Source of the DNA: Sphingomonas sp. ID1715
Lineage (GTDB): Bacteria > Pseudomonadota > Alphaproteobacteria > Sphingomonadales > Sphingomonadaceae
Direction: 5' to 3'
Length of the DNA: 64,000 nucleotides
Assembly (NCBI RefSeq): GCF_013044515.1
Contig: NZ_JABEPR010000001.1
Span: 248,001-312,000, forward strand
Within the stretch, counting starts at the first letter, position 1. The number at the start of each line of letters is the position of its first letter. Below are positions 1 to 11,832 of the stretch, piece after piece. The notes beneath the pieces were generated by a model. It was given only the letters and a program-made list of their open reading frames with translations, had not been told where the DNA came from and did not search any database. Both the position numbers and the translations under genes were made by a program.

Positions 1-618
1 GTGGAGGCGCTTGAGGAAGAAGGCGTCGCGGTGCAGGCCTTCTCCCGTCCACAGCTTGATCTGCTCAATGAAGCCAGCATCGCGGGAGCGGCTGCAACGG
101 TCACTTCCCGCCCAAGCCTGATCGTGGTTGCCACAGGCTTGCTACACGATGGCGACCATGGCCCGGAAAAGAGCATGCGCGAGCTCGACGCCGCCTGGCT
201 GCAGCGCAACTTCGCGATCAATGCGATTGGACCTGCCCTCGTCGCGAAGCACTTCCTCCCATTGCTGTCCAAGGGCGAACGCTCGGTGTTCGCAGCGCTG
301 TCGGCACGAGTCGGCAGCATCTCCGACAATCGGCTGGGCGGCTGGTACAGCTATCGCGCGTCGAAGGCGGCGCTGAACCAGCTGATCCGCACGCTGTCCA
401 TCGAGATGAAACGCGTGAACGATCGCGCTATCGTCGTCGGGCTGCATCCGGGCACGGTCGACACGAAGCTGAGCAAGCCGTTCCAGGGCAATGTCGCGCC
501 GGGCCAGCTGTTCGACCCTGGCCGCGCCGCCGTCCAGTTGCTCGACTTACTCGATGGCTTGGGCGTCAAGGACAGCGGCAGCCTGATCGCGTGGGACGGC
601 ACCACCGTCACGCCATAG
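1..618 (+). CDS. SDR family oxidoreductase, 5'-truncated
   Basis: Short-chain dehydrogenase/reductase, resembling the CsgA/C-factor-like branch. The catalytic pair is visible as YRASK (Tyr118 and Lys122 counting from the first base), preceded by a serine-rich strand (ALSARVGSIS) that would hold the catalytic Ser. The N-terminal glycine-rich NAD(P)-binding motif (TGxxxGIG) is absent, and the reading frame runs to the first base of the window, so the true start lies outside it. The C-terminal part reads HPGTVDT and ends with a G-rich segment usual for the family. Substrate is unknown. It is followed by a 122-bp gap before gyrA and is probably not in that operon. Confidence 0.85.
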   Translation: MEALEEEGVAVQAFSRPQLDLLNEASIAGAAATVTSRPSLIVVATGLLHDGDHGPEKSMRELDAAWLQRNFAINAIGPALVAKHFLPLLSKGERSVFAALSARVGSISDNRLGGWYSYRASKAALNQLIRTLSIEMKRVNDRAIVVGLHPGTVDTKLSKPFQGNVAPGQLFDPGRAAVQLLDLLDGLGVKDSGSLIAWDGTTVTP

Positions 619-636
619 CATAGGCTATCCACATCT

Positions 637-660
637 CACGCGCGCGTACGCGTGCGCGCG
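637..660. repeat. 24-bp alternating pyrimidine-purine tract upstream of gyrA
   Basis: Every base from 637 to 660 alternates pyrimidine and purine, almost all CG steps with one TA and single CA and TG steps. The centre is a perfect palindrome (cgcgtacgcg), and the arms extend to about 9 pairs with one G-T wobble. Such tracts are prone to form Z-DNA or a cruciform under negative supercoiling. It lies about 80 bp before the gyrA start codon, inside the only gap available for the gyrA promoter. A regulatory role is inference. Confidence 0.7.
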
Positions 661-740
661 GGGTGGCGTTCCGCTCCCGCCCCCGCTAGGACGATTTTAC
701 CGGCGCGATCCGCGCACCACCAGAAAACACGGAACCCCAC

Positions 741-3491
<2,751 letters not shown>

Positions 3492-3498
3492 TCATTCT

Positions 3499-3580
3499 CG
3501 TCATCCCCGCGCAAGCGGGGACCCAGGAGTCGTCAGTTCAGGAACAAGAAAGCTGGGTTCTCGCTTTCGCGAGAATGACG
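3499..3580. repeat. Intergenic inverted repeat, family A (copy 1)
   Basis: The left arm begins cgtcatccccgcg and the right arm ends cgcgagaatgacg, with inner arms gacccag and ctgggttc. The same element occurs at 22510-22592 and 52599-52672. This copy lies between gyrA and the cyclophilin gene. The upstream ATG at 3575 of that gene falls inside the right arm. Confidence 0.85.
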
Positions 3581-3583
3581 ATG

Positions 3584-4156
3584 ATGAACAAATTTGCCTT
3601 CGCTGCAGCCGCTCTCCTCACTGCCTCCCCCGCCCTTGCCGGGCCGAAAGTCGCGATCGAGACCAGCCTCGGCACCATCGTCGCCGAACTTTACGACAAG
3701 CAGGCACCGATCACGGCGGCCAACTTCTTGCGCTATGTGGTGAACGGCAAATTCGACGGCACGACCTTCTACCGTGCCGCCCGCAACAAGGCGAACCCGA
3801 AGATCGGCTATGTCCAGGGCGGGATCGACAAGGATTATCGCCGCGCCTTTTTCTCGATCGATCACGAGCCGACGAGCAAGACGGGCCTGAAGCACACCGA
3901 CGGCACGCTCTCCATGGCGCGCAACCTGCCCGGCACGGCAATGGGCGAGTTCTTCATCACCGTCGGCCCCGCACCCTATCTCGACGCACGGCCGGGGAAT
4001 GTCGGCTATGCGGCGTTCGGGCGCGTGCTCAAGGGCATGGATGTGGCGAAGAAGATCCTGGCCTCTCCTACTTGGATCGGCCGGGGCTCCGGCGCCTTCA
4101 AGGACCAGATCATCAAGAACCGCGTCAAGATCATCCGCGCGCGGCGGATCGGCTAG
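3584..4156 (+). CDS. Secreted peptidyl-prolyl cis-trans isomerase, cyclophilin type
   Basis: A periplasmic cyclophilin that isomerises X-Pro bonds during protein folding. A signal peptide with a short hydrophobic stretch ends in ASPALA, followed by the cyclophilin core: [17 protein letters not shown], then FYRAA, VQGG, SMAR and EFFITVG. The size (about 190 residues) fits single-domain bacterial cyclophilins. In-frame ATGs occur at 3575, 3581 and 3584. The first lies in an intergenic palindrome, so 3584 is taken as the start, giving the compact leader [12 protein letters not shown]. The stop overlaps the stop of the convergent dehydrogenase by 4 bp (ctag). Confidence 0.9.
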   Translation: MNKFAFAAAALLTASPALAGPKVAIETSLGTIVAELYDKQAPITAANFLRYVVNGKFDGTTFYRAARNKANPKIGYVQGGIDKDYRRAFFSIDHEPTSKTGLKHTDGTLSMARNLPGTAMGEFFITVGPAPYLDARPGNVGYAAFGRVLKGMDVAKKILASPTWIGRGSGAFKDQIIKNRVKIIRARRIG

Positions 4157-4944
4157 TCGCCCGGCGACACCGCCGATCCGGCCAGCAGGCCACCGTCGAG
4201 GGTGAACTCCGCACCCGTGGCATAAGCGGATTCGTCGGACGCGAGATAGACGCACAGCGCGGCCACTTCCTCCACCGTACCGAACCGTTTGAGCGGCGTA
4301 TCGGCCACCATTGCCGCCATCCGGCTCTCACGATCCGGTCCGTTCCCGATCAGCTTTTCCCACATCGGCGTCAGCACGGCGGCGGGATGCACCGAGTTGC
4401 AGCGGATCCTGAGCCCCTGCTGCGCGCACCAGAGCGCGACCGACTTGCTGTGGTTGCGGATCGCGGCCTTGGACGAGGCATAGGCCGCAGCACCAGGGAT
4501 CCCGACCAGCCCTGACCGCGACGAGATGTTGATGATCGACCCTGTGCCCTGCGGACGCATCGCCCGGATCGCCGCCCGGCAACCAAGGAACGTGCCGTCG
4601 AGATTCACGGCGTGCACGGCGTGCCACTCAGCGAGGCTCGCATTTTCCGGATCGTGGGGCCCGGTGCCCGTCTCGAAGCCGGTGACACCCGCATTGTTGA
4701 CGAGAATGTCGAGCCGGCCATCCCGCGCGAGCAGCGTCGCCACGGTCTGGTCCCAGGCGGATTCGTCCCGCACGTCGAGGACGGCCGAGCGGGCATTAGG
4801 GCCCAGCCCTCGTGCGACATCGCCAGCCTCATCGATATCGGTCAACCAGACGGTCGCACCTTCCCGTACAAACGCACGGGCAATGCCTGCACCGATGCCC
4901 CGCGCCGCTCCGGTGACAAGCGCGATCTTTCCATCCAATCGCAT
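4153..4944 (-). CDS. SDR family oxidoreductase (glucose/ribitol-type)
   Basis: Classical NAD(P)-dependent short-chain dehydrogenase of 263 residues. It has the cofactor motif [10 protein letters not shown] near the N terminus, the NNAG motif (LVNNAGVTG), the catalytic Ser in NISSRSG and the catalytic Tyr/Lys in YASSKAA. It ends with TLDGGLLAG, as in 3-oxoacyl-ACP-reductase-like members. The ATG at 4944 has GAGG seven bases upstream; a GTG one codon earlier is possible. Substrate cannot be read from the sequence. It is convergent with the cyclophilin gene and downstream of the tRNA-Thr gene on the same strand. Confidence 0.9.
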   Translation of the reverse strand: MRLDGKIALVTGAARGIGAGIARAFVREGATVWLTDIDEAGDVARGLGPNARSAVLDVRDESAWDQTVATLLARDGRLDILVNNAGVTGFETGTGPHDPENASLAEWHAVHAVNLDGTFLGCRAAIRAMRPQGTGSIINISSRSGLVGIPGAAAYASSKAAIRNHSKSVALWCAQQGLRIRCNSVHPAAVLTPMWEKLIGNGPDRESRMAAMVADTPLKRFGTVEEVAALCVYLASDESAYATGAEFTLDGGLLAGSAVSPGD

Positions 4945-4993
4945 CACTGGGCCTCAACAAGGCGCGGAACAGCTGGCCGAGTCAGCCGCGAAA

Positions 4994-5069
4994 TGGTGCC
5001 GCCTACAGGACTCGAACCTGTGACCCCCGCATTACGAATGCGATGCTCTACCAACTGAGCTAAGGCGGC
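4994..5069 (-). tRNA. tRNA-Thr (anticodon CGT)
   Basis: The minus strand folds into a full cloverleaf: acceptor arm GCCGCCT paired with AGGCGGC, D loop with AGTTGGTAGA, anticodon loop TTCGTAA giving anticodon CGT (reads ACG), T arm with GGTTCGAGTCC, and an encoded 3' CCA at 4996-4994. Length is 76 nt. It stands alone, with no neighbouring RNA gene. Confidence 0.95.
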
Positions 5070-5089
5070 CGGTGCTTGGAGTGGGCGCG

Positions 5090-5116
5090 ATTATCAGCCG
5101 GTTCGGGCGCTGGCAA
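5090..5116 (-). promoter_or_regulatory. Candidate promoter of tRNA-Thr
   Basis: On the minus strand TTGCCA (5116-5111) and GATAAT (5095-5090) are separated by 15 bp, and GATAAT lies about 20 bp before the tRNA 5' end. The -10 matches the sigma70 consensus in five of six bases, but the spacer is short. Confidence 0.35.
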
Positions 5117-5135
5117 GCGGCGCATTCCTCACTAA

Positions 5136-6011
5136 ATGCGAGGCATGGCGCGTCCTGCTCCTCCCGCGCTGCCGCCACTGCCGTTCAGCGGGATGCTGAA
5201 GCGGCGTATCGCGAGCGAAATCGTCGCGATCTTCAACGACCCCGCACGCGACGAGCGGCCGGTCGTGCGGCGGCCGGATGGGCTGTTCGGACCACGGTCG
5301 GTGACCTGGCGGGTGCATGGCGACGTGACTTCGATGATGGTCGGCGGGATCAGCAGCCTGTTACTGCAGATGCTGCACCCGGCAGTGCTGGCGGGCGTGT
5401 GGGATCATTCCAACTTTCGCGGCGACATGCACGGCCGGCTGCGGCGCACGGCCAAGTTCGTCGCGCTCACCACTTATGGCGGGCGTGAGGACGCCGAGGC
5501 GGCGATCGCCCGCGTTCGCGCCATCCATGGCAGCCTCGGCGGCACTCTGCCGGACGGCACCGCCTATCGCGCCGACGATCCGAAGCTGCTCGCCTGGGTG
5601 CATGCGACGGAGACGGTGAGCTTCCTCGCCGGGTGGCGGCGCTACGCCGAACCGCGGATGAGCCTGGCCGATCAGGATCGCTATTTCGCCGAGATGGCGC
5701 AACTGGGCGAGGCCCTTGGCGCCAATCCGGTGCCCTGCAGCCGGGTCGAAGCGCTGGCGCTAATCGATACAATGCGCCCGGAGCTGCTAGCCGACGAGCG
5801 GACGCGGGAAGTCGCGCAACTAGTGCTGCGCGCACCCGTGCATCGCCGGGCCGCCGAACCGCTACTCCGCCTGACGATGCAGGCGGCGGTCGATCTGCTG
5901 CCCGTCTGGGCGCGGCGGATGCATGGTTTGGACAGGCCCGCGCCGCTCATTCCGCTCGTTCGCGCCGGCACGCTCGGGGTCGCGCGAACGCTGCGCTGGG
6001 CGTTCGGCTGA
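5136..6011 (+). CDS. Oxygenase MpaB family protein (DUF2236)
   Basis: The 291-residue protein resembles the DUF2236/MpaB/latex-clearing-protein family, whose studied members are heme b proteins that oxidise unsaturated lipids or rubber. Family-like segments seen are RVHGDVTSMMVGGISSLLLQ, the His-containing HPAVLAGVWDHS, and HATETVSFLAGWRRY in the middle. No signal peptide is evident. A second ATG at 5145 is possible. It is transcribed away from the tRNA and sits 67 bp before a PAS-domain gene. Substrate and real activity are unknown. Confidence 0.75.
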   Translation: MRGMARPAPPALPPLPFSGMLKRRIASEIVAIFNDPARDERPVVRRPDGLFGPRSVTWRVHGDVTSMMVGGISSLLLQMLHPAVLAGVWDHSNFRGDMHGRLRRTAKFVALTTYGGREDAEAAIARVRAIHGSLGGTLPDGTAYRADDPKLLAWVHATETVSFLAGWRRYAEPRMSLADQDRYFAEMAQLGEALGANPVPCSRVEALALIDTMRPELLADERTREVAQLVLRAPVHRRAAEPLLRLTMQAAVDLLPVWARRMHGLDRPAPLIPLVRAGTLGVARTLRWAFG

Positions 6012-6078
6012 GCCGCTTTACGAGGCGTTTACTCCTTTGGCCGCATCATTGCCGCGCAAGACCGTGAAGGAATGAGCG

Positions 6079-6663
6079 ATGGACGCGGCTTATGGCTTCG
6101 AGCGCGATGAGGATCCGGCGGACGAAGTGATCATCGAGGCACCGCCACCGGTGATCGGTGGCGCCGAACGGCGTCTGCACGTCCGGGCCTATGAGCATTG
6201 GGTGTCGCTGCTTTGCGGTCGGGCCTTCCCGAGCATCGCCGATCTCGACTTTGATGCGCTGGCGGACTTCGAACCGCGTTCGGTGCTGATCGACTATACC
6301 GGCGACGTGACCGCGCCGCGCATCGCTCGCATCGGCGCCACGCTACGCGACGAATGCGCCGTTGCCGGCATCGAGTCGGTCGCCGACGTGCCCCGCGGCT
6401 CGCTGCTGTCGCGGCTGACCGATCATTATCTGGAGATCATCGCCACCCGCGCGCCGATCGGGTTCGAGGCCGAGTTCACCAACCACCAGGGCATGCCCAC
6501 TCTTTATCGCGGCATCCTGATGCCCTTTTCCGCCGACGGCGACACGATCGACCATGTACTGGGCGTGATCAACTGGAAGCACACGCTGCCCGACGACCTC
6601 ACCGACGCGCTGCAGCGCGAAATGGCTAAGCTGGGCGGCCCCGGCAACAGCACTCGTCACTGA
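6079..6663 (+). CDS. PAS-domain protein (PAS_5 family)
   Basis: Cytosolic protein of 194 residues. After an acidic N terminus, residues about 35-175 fit the PAS_5 (formerly DUF1457) family of stand-alone PAS proteins found widely in alphaproteobacteria. Typical positions are HWVSLLCGRAFPSI, LIDYTGD, the GSLLSRLTDHY helix and a final beta hairpin RGILMPFSADG. No output domain follows. AAGGA lies 7 bp before the ATG. The family is presumed to sense a ligand or partner, but no function is established for this protein. Confidence 0.7.
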   Translation: MDAAYGFERDEDPADEVIIEAPPPVIGGAERRLHVRAYEHWVSLLCGRAFPSIADLDFDALADFEPRSVLIDYTGDVTAPRIARIGATLRDECAVAGIESVADVPRGSLLSRLTDHYLEIIATRAPIGFEAEFTNHQGMPTLYRGILMPFSADGDTIDHVLGVINWKHTLPDDLTDALQREMAKLGGPGNSTRH

Positions 6664-6759
6664 CCGCGCCCCCGCGGGGTTGAGATCGGCGCCTGCCCGG
6701 CGCATAGCGCCTGCTTGGAAGGCCCGCGCTCGACGGGCAACAATCGCAGGCGGAGTTTC

Positions 6760-9700
6760 ATGGCGACGGCCACGCGCAACCGGCAGGACACGCCGGACCA
6801 GCAGCTTATCACCGACCTTTCCCAGGCGCTGATCAAGGGCGCCTTGCCAGGCGAACTCGATGATTTCGATGGTCAGGCCCGCGCCGAAGCCGCGGCCTTC
6901 ATTGCCGAGGCCGCCGCCAAGCGGACGCCCGGCGAGCCGTCGATCCGGCTGGAGTCGGTCGGCCATGGCCGCCGTTACATGCGCCTCGCCCTCGTCAACG
7001 ACGACATGCCGTTCCTCGTCGATTCGGTAGCCGGCACCATCAGCGCGCACGACCTCGCGATCGACCGCGTGCTTCATCCGGTGCTCGGCGTGCGCCGCAA
7101 CGAGGATGGCGAGCTGCTAGGCCTGCTGCCTGCCAGCGAGAGCGGCGCGCGCCGTGAGTCAATGATCTACATGGAGCTCGAACGCGCCGACGCGCGTGAG
7201 CGCCGTGCGTTGGTCGAGGAACTCGAAGCAGTCCTCGCGGACGTGCGGGCGGCGGTCGATGACTGGCCGCTGCTGCAGCGAGCGCTCAAGGCCGATGCCG
7301 ATCGACTGCCGGACGGTGAAGGCGCCGCGCTGCTGCGCTGGTTCCTCGACGCGCACTTCACCCAGCTGGGCCATGAGCTGCGGGACCGCGACAATGGCCG
7401 TCGCGACCCGCTCGGCATGTCGCGCGCCGGCGGTCATGAGTATCTCGCGCCCGCTTCGCTCGACCGGGCGTTCGATTGGTTCGACAATGGCGGCGAAGCG
7501 CCGCTGCTGATCAAGTCGAACCTGCTCGCCACGGTCCATCGGCGCGCGCCGCTCGACCTGATCCTGCTGCCGGTCCGCGACAAGGGTGCGATCACCGCGC
7601 TCTCGATCCATGCCGGGCTGTGGACCAGCAGCGCGCTCGGCACACCGCCGAACAAGATCCCGATCCTCCGCGCGCGCCTGTCGGCACTGCAGGAGAAATA
7701 CGGCTTCGACCCCGCCGGTCACGCCGGCAAGGCGCTGACTCATGCCCTGGCTGCCCTGCCCCACGATCTGCTGATCGCCTTTGCGCCCGGCGAGCTCGAG
7801 AAGCTGGCGCTCACCTTCATGTCGTTGGCCGATCGGCCGCGACCCAAGCTGGTCACGGTGACGGGGGCGCTGGGCCGTCACGTCTTCGCGTTCGTCTGGC
7901 TGCCGCGCGACGAACTCACCACCGCCCGCCGCCTGACGATCGGGCGCCTGCTGGCGGACTCGGCCCAGGCCAAGATCCTCAACTGGGGCGTTGCGCTCGA
8001 AAGCGGCGATCTCGCCCTGATCCGCTACACGCTCGACATTCGTGAGGGGCGTGTTCCCGACACCGAAGCGCTCGACCGGCGCATCGCCGAAATGGTGCGC
8101 GGCTGGGCGCCGGGCATCGAAGCGACGCTGGCCGAGCATGTCGACGCCGGCCGCGCCGCCCGGCTGCGGCTGCGTTACGCACAATGCTTCCCGGCCTATT
8201 ACCGCGGCCGCTACACGCCGGCCGAGGCGGCGCTCGACGTATTGCGCCTGTCCGAACTCGAAGGAGCGCAGGCGCGAGATGTCCGCCTGCATCGGTTCGA
8301 GCGCGACGGCGAGCGGCAGCTGCGGCTGAAGATCTTCAATGTCGGCGGCTCGGTGCCGTTGTCGGCGGCGGTGCCGACGCTCGAAAATTTCGGTTTCCGG
8401 GTCATCGAGGAAATGCCGGCCAAGCTGGACGACGGGCTCGGCAGCATCCACGACTTCCTGCTTGAGGTGGAAGACGGCCAGCAGGCGGAGGCCTTGCTCG
8501 CTCGCGCCGACATCATCGAGCCGGCGATCGCCGCAGTGCTGTCCGGCACCGCCGAGAACGACGCCTTCAATCGCCTGATCGTCACCAACGCGATGCTGCC
8601 GCGCGAGGCAGTGCTGTTCCGCGCCTGGTTTCGTTATCTGCGACAGACGGGACTGTCCTACGGCCTGATGACGGTGGTCGATGCGCTGCGCCGTGCACCG
8701 GCGGTCGCCCGCGGCATCATCGACCTGTTCGACGCGCGCCACGACCCGGCCAGTGCGTCCGACGCCGGCGCGGACAAGGCCGCACGCGCGATCGACGCAG
8801 GATTGAGCCAGGTCCAGGCGGCGGACGACGACCGCATCCTGCGCATGATCCGCAGCGTGGTGGCGGCCACGCTCCGCACCAACGCCTTTTCGCCGGCCGC
8901 GGTCGAGGCGTTGGCCTTCAAGCTCGACAGCGCGGCCATTCCCGGCCTGCCGGCGCCGCTGCCCTGGCGCGAGATTTGGGTGTACAGCCCGCGTGTGGAA
9001 GGCATCCACCTGCGCGCCGGGCCGGTCGCGCGCGGCGGCCTGCGCTGGTCGGATCGGCGCGACGACTTCCGCACCGAAATCCTCGGCCTGATGAAGGCGC
9101 AGCGGGTGAAGAACGCCGTCATCGTGCCGACCGGTGCCAAGGGCGGCTTCTTTCCCAAGCAGCTGCCGCCGGCATCGAACCGGGACGCCTGGCTCGCCGA
9201 GGGGACGGAATCCTACCGCGTCTTCATCCGCTCGCTGCTTTCCGTCACGGATAACATCGTCGGGGGCTCGGTCGTGCATCCCGATCAGGTGATCGCCCGC
9301 GATGGCGACGATCCCTATTTCGTCGTCGCCGCCGACAAGGGCACCGCGACCTTCTCGGACGTGGCGAACGCGATCGCGCTGGAACGCGGTTTCTGGCTGG
9401 GCGATGCCTTCGCGTCGGGCGGCAGCCAGGGCTATGACCACAAGGCGATGGGCATCACCGCCAAGGGCGCCTGGGTGTCGGTGCAGCGCCACTTCGCGGA
9501 GCAGGGCATCGACGTGCAGACGCAGACGATCCGCGTGGTCGGCTGCGGCGACATGTCGGGCGACGTGTTCGGCAACGGCATGCTGCTCTCCAAGGCGATC
9601 AAGTTGGTCGCCGCCTTTGATCACCGTCACATCTTCATCGACCCCGATCCTGATCCCGCCACGAGCTGGGCGGAGCGCGACCGGCTCTTCGCCCTGCCCC

Positions 9701-11406
9701 GCTCCAGCTGGGCCGACTATGACGAGAAGCTGATCTCCAAGGGCGGCGGCGTCTTCCCGCGCAGCGCCAAGACGATAACCCTGTCGCCCGGGGCCCAGGC
9801 GGCGCTCGGCATTACCGAGGCCGAGCTGGAGCCGGCTGCGGTGATCTCCGCGATCCTGAAGAGCCCGGCCGACCTGATCTGGTTCGGCGGCATCGGCACC
9901 TATGTGAAGTCGCGCACCGAATCGAACGCCGAGGTCGGTGACCCCGCGAACGACGCGCTGCGCGTCAATGCCGAGGAACTGCGGGCGCGAGCGATCGGCG
10001 AAGGCGCCAACCTCGGCGTCACCCAGGCCGCTCGGATCGCCTTCTCGCAGCTCGGCGGCCGCATCAACACCGACTTCATCGACAACTCGGCCGGCGTCGA
10101 CTGCTCGGACAATGAGGTCAACATCAAGATCGCGCTCAACCGCGAAATGAACGAGGGCCGGCTGTCGTTCGAGGACCGTAACGCGCTGCTCGCCCGGATG
10201 ACCGACGACGTCTCCGAACTGGTGCTCGACGACAATCGCCACCAGACGCTGGCGCTGTCCGTGGCGGAGTCCGGCGCGTCGGCCGGCCTGCGCTCCTATG
10301 TCCGGCTGATCGAGACGTTCGAGGCATCGGGCCGGCTCGACCGCGCCGTCGAAGGCATTGCCGGCAATGACGAGCTGCTGCGCCGCGCCCAGGAGCATCG
10401 CGGGCTGACCCGACCCGAGCTGTCAGTCCTGCTCTCGACCGCCAAGCTCGCGCTGCAGGATGCGGTGGAGGCCAGCCGGATCGGTGAGGACGAGAGCCTG
10501 GTGCCCGACCTGCTCGCCGCCTTTCCGACCGAGATGCGGGAGCGCTTCTCCGGGCCGATCGCGCAGCATCAGCTCCGGCGCGAGATCCTCGCGACCAAGA
10601 TCGCCAACCGCATCGTCAACCGGATGGGCATGATCCATCCCTATGAGCTGGCCGAGGAAGAAGGCGCGGCGCTGGGCGACATCGCCGCCATGTTCGTTGC
10701 AGCCGAGCGCCTGTTCGGCCTGCGCGAACTTTGGGACGCGATCGACGCTTCGACGATGAGCGAAGCGGCGCGCATCGCTTTGCTCGAAGCGCTGGCGATC
10801 GGCGCGCGCGCACAGATGGCCGACCTGCTCCGCGCCACCGATCCCGGCACCCTCCCGGGCGACCTGGTCGCGCGGATCGGACCGGGGATCGCGCGGCTCG
10901 ACGCCCAGCTCGAAGGGCTGCTTGAGGAGGAGGCCCAGGCTGCCTCCGCGACGCTGTCGCGCCGCCTGCTCGATTTCGGCGCGCCGCCGGAGTGCGTGCG
11001 GCGGGTTGCACGGCTGTACGAGATGGACGGCGCAGTAGGCCTCGCCACGCTGGGGGTCGAAACGAAGACGGACGAGGTCGTGCTGACGCGCGCCTTCACC
11101 GGTCTCGGCGAAGCGCTGGGGCTCGACTGGGCGCAGGCGACGGCGGCACGGCTCACCCCGACAGACCCGTGGGAGCGGCTGCTCGCCGCGGGCCTGGCCC
11201 GTGACTTTCAGCAGATGCGCCTCGACTTCCTCGCCCGCGCCGGCGGCAAGGACCCGCAGGTCTTTGCCGGTGAGTGGCTGGAGCGCCAGTCGGGCCGGGT
11301 CGCGCAGTTCCGTGACCTGATCCACCGTGCCCGCGCCACCACGGCACCCAACGCCGCGATGCTCGCCCAGATCGCCGGGCAGGCGCGCGTGCTGCTTGGG
11401 CGGTAA
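6760..11406 (+). CDS. NAD-specific glutamate dehydrogenase, large (GDH-180-like) type
   Basis: Catalyses oxidative deamination of glutamate to 2-oxoglutarate with NAD+. At 1548 residues it matches the large bacterial NAD-GDH class (about 1600 residues), which has long N-terminal regulatory ACT-like regions and a C-terminal extension. The catalytic core is in the middle, with GGLRWSDRRDDFRTEILGL, PTGAKGGFFPKQ and the dinucleotide-binding segment GCGDMSGDVFGNGML. The ATG at 6760 is chosen because GGAG lies just before it; an in-frame TTG at 6715 has no such site. A TfoX-like gene begins 4 bp after the stop and is probably cotranscribed. It would supply 2-oxoglutarate from glutamate, the end product of the hut pathway far downstream. 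Confidence 0.95.
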   Translation: MATATRNRQDTPDQQLITDLSQALIKGALPGELDDFDGQARAEAAAFIAEAAAKRTPGEPSIRLESVGHGRRYMRLALVNDDMPFLVDSVAGTISAHDLAIDRVLHPVLGVRRNEDGELLGLLPASESGARRESMIYMELERADARERRALVEELEAVLADVRAAVDDWPLLQRALKADADRLPDGEGAALLRWFLDAHFTQLGHELRDRDNGRRDPLGMSRAGGHEYLAPASLDRAFDWFDNGGEAPLLIKSNLLATVHRRAPLDLILLPVRDKGAITALSIHAGLWTSSALGTPPNKIPILRARLSALQEKYGFDPAGHAGKALTHALAALPHDLLIAFAPGELEKLALTFMSLADRPRPKLVTVTGALGRHVFAFVWLPRDELTTARRLTIGRLLADSAQAKILNWGVALESGDLALIRYTLDIREGRVPDTEALDRRIAEMVRGWAPGIEATLAEHVDAGRAARLRLRYAQCFPAYYRGRYTPAEAALDVLRLSELEGAQARDVRLHRFERDGERQLRLKIFNVGGSVPLSAAVPTLENFGFRVIEEMPAKLDDGLGSIHDFLLEVEDGQQAEALLARADIIEPAIAAVLSGTAENDAFNRLIVTNAMLPREAVLFRAWFRYLRQTGLSYGLMTVVDALRRAPAVARGIIDLFDARHDPASASDAGADKAARAIDAGLSQVQAADDDRILRMIRSVVAATLRTNAFSPAAVEALAFKLDSAAIPGLPAPLPWREIWVYSPRVEGIHLRAGPVARGGLRWSDRRDDFRTEILGLMKAQRVKNAVIVPTGAKGGFFPKQLPPASNRDAWLAEGTESYRVFIRSLLSVTDNIVGGSVVHPDQVIARDGDDPYFVVAADKGTATFSDVANAIALERGFWLGDAFASGGSQGYDHKAMGITAKGAWVSVQRHFAEQGIDVQTQTIRVVGCGDMSGDVFGNGMLLSKAIKLVAAFDHRHIFIDPDPDPATSWAERDRLFALPRSSWADYDEKLISKGGGVFPRSAKTITLSPGAQAALGITEAELEPAAVISAILKSPADLIWFGGIGTYVKSRTESNAEVGDPANDALRVNAEELRARAIGEGANLGVTQAARIAFSQLGGRINTDFIDNSAGVDCSDNEVNIKIALNREMNEGRLSFEDRNALLARMTDDVSELVLDDNRHQTLALSVAESGASAGLRSYVRLIETFEASGRLDRAVEGIAGNDELLRRAQEHRGLTRPELSVLLSTAKLALQDAVEASRIGEDESLVPDLLAAFPTEMRERFSGPIAQHQLRREILATKIANRIVNRMGMIHPYELAEEEGAALGDIAAMFVAAERLFGLRELWDAIDASTMSEAARIALLEALAIGARAQMADLLRATDPGTLPGDLVARIGPGIARLDAQLEGLLEEEAQAASATLSRRLLDFGAPPECVRRVARLYEMDGAVGLATLGVETKTDEVVLTRAFTGLGEALGLDWAQATAARLTPTDPWERLLAAGLARDFQQMRLDFLARAGGKDPQVFAGEWLERQSGRVAQFRDLIHRARATTAPNAAMLAQIAGQARVLLGR

Positions 11407-11410
11407 CGGC

Positions 11411-11746
11411 GTGGCGTCGGATCCGAACACCGTCTCCTTCCTCCTCGACCAGCTCGGCGCTGGCGGAGCGGAAGTGACGGCGAAGAAAATGTTCGGGGAA
11501 TATGGCCTGTACTTGGACGGGAAGATGGTCGCGATGGTCTGCGACGACCAGCTGTTCGTGAAGCGGACGGCGGGGGGCGCAGCGTTCACCGGCCCGGTCG
11601 AGGAAGCACCGCCCTATCCGCAGGCGAAGCCGCATCCGCTGATCGATGCGGACCGCTGGGACGACGCCGACTGGCTCGCCGAGCTGTTCCGCATCACGGC
11701 GGCGGAGCTGCCGGCGCCCAAGCCAAAGAAGGTCAAAGCCAAATAG
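11411..11746 (+). CDS. TfoX/Sxy N-terminal-domain protein
   Basis: Small 111-residue protein with the TfoX N-terminal fold: MFGEYGLYLDGKMVAMVCDDQLFVK, then PYPQAKPH and a helix near the end, followed by a Lys-rich tail. The GTG at 11411 is taken as start, 4 bp after the glutamate dehydrogenase stop, so translation may be coupled. It lacks the C-terminal TfoX domain of the competence regulator, so a role in competence should not be assumed. Confidence 0.8.
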   Translation: MASDPNTVSFLLDQLGAGGAEVTAKKMFGEYGLYLDGKMVAMVCDDQLFVKRTAGGAAFTGPVEEAPPYPQAKPHPLIDADRWDDADWLAELFRITAAELPAPKPKKVKAK

Positions 11747-11747
11747 T

Positions 11748-11822
11748 CCGTTTGTTTCGAGCGAAGTCGAGAAACGAGCGTAACGCTACGCGCCGCTTCT
11801 CGACTTCGCTCGAAGCGAACGG
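11748..11822. repeat. Intergenic inverted repeat, family B (copy 1)
   Basis: Arms ttcgagcgaagtcgagaa and ttctcgacttcgctcgaa form a near-perfect hairpin between the convergent TfoX-like and TonB-like genes. Related copies occur at 38017-38073 and 39821-39890, with half copies at 16961-16982 and 50703-50726. It may act as a bidirectional terminator, although it has no T-run. Confidence 0.8.
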
Positions 11823-11832
11823 CTGGAGATGA

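Noticed and set aside
4994-5069. The tRNA-Thr gene as an integration site of a mobile element
   Set aside because: No integrase, direct repeat of the tRNA 3' end or odd composition was seen near it.
7159-10398. A 1079-codon open frame opposite the glutamate dehydrogenase
   Set aside because: It mirrors the coding frame, has repetitive Arg/Gly/Ala composition and no domain; the plus-strand enzyme is clearly real.
11748-11822. Repeated palindromes as a CRISPR array or as tRNA-like attachment sites
   Set aside because: Copies are single, far apart and flank ordinary genes, with no regular spacers and no integrase or cas gene in the window.
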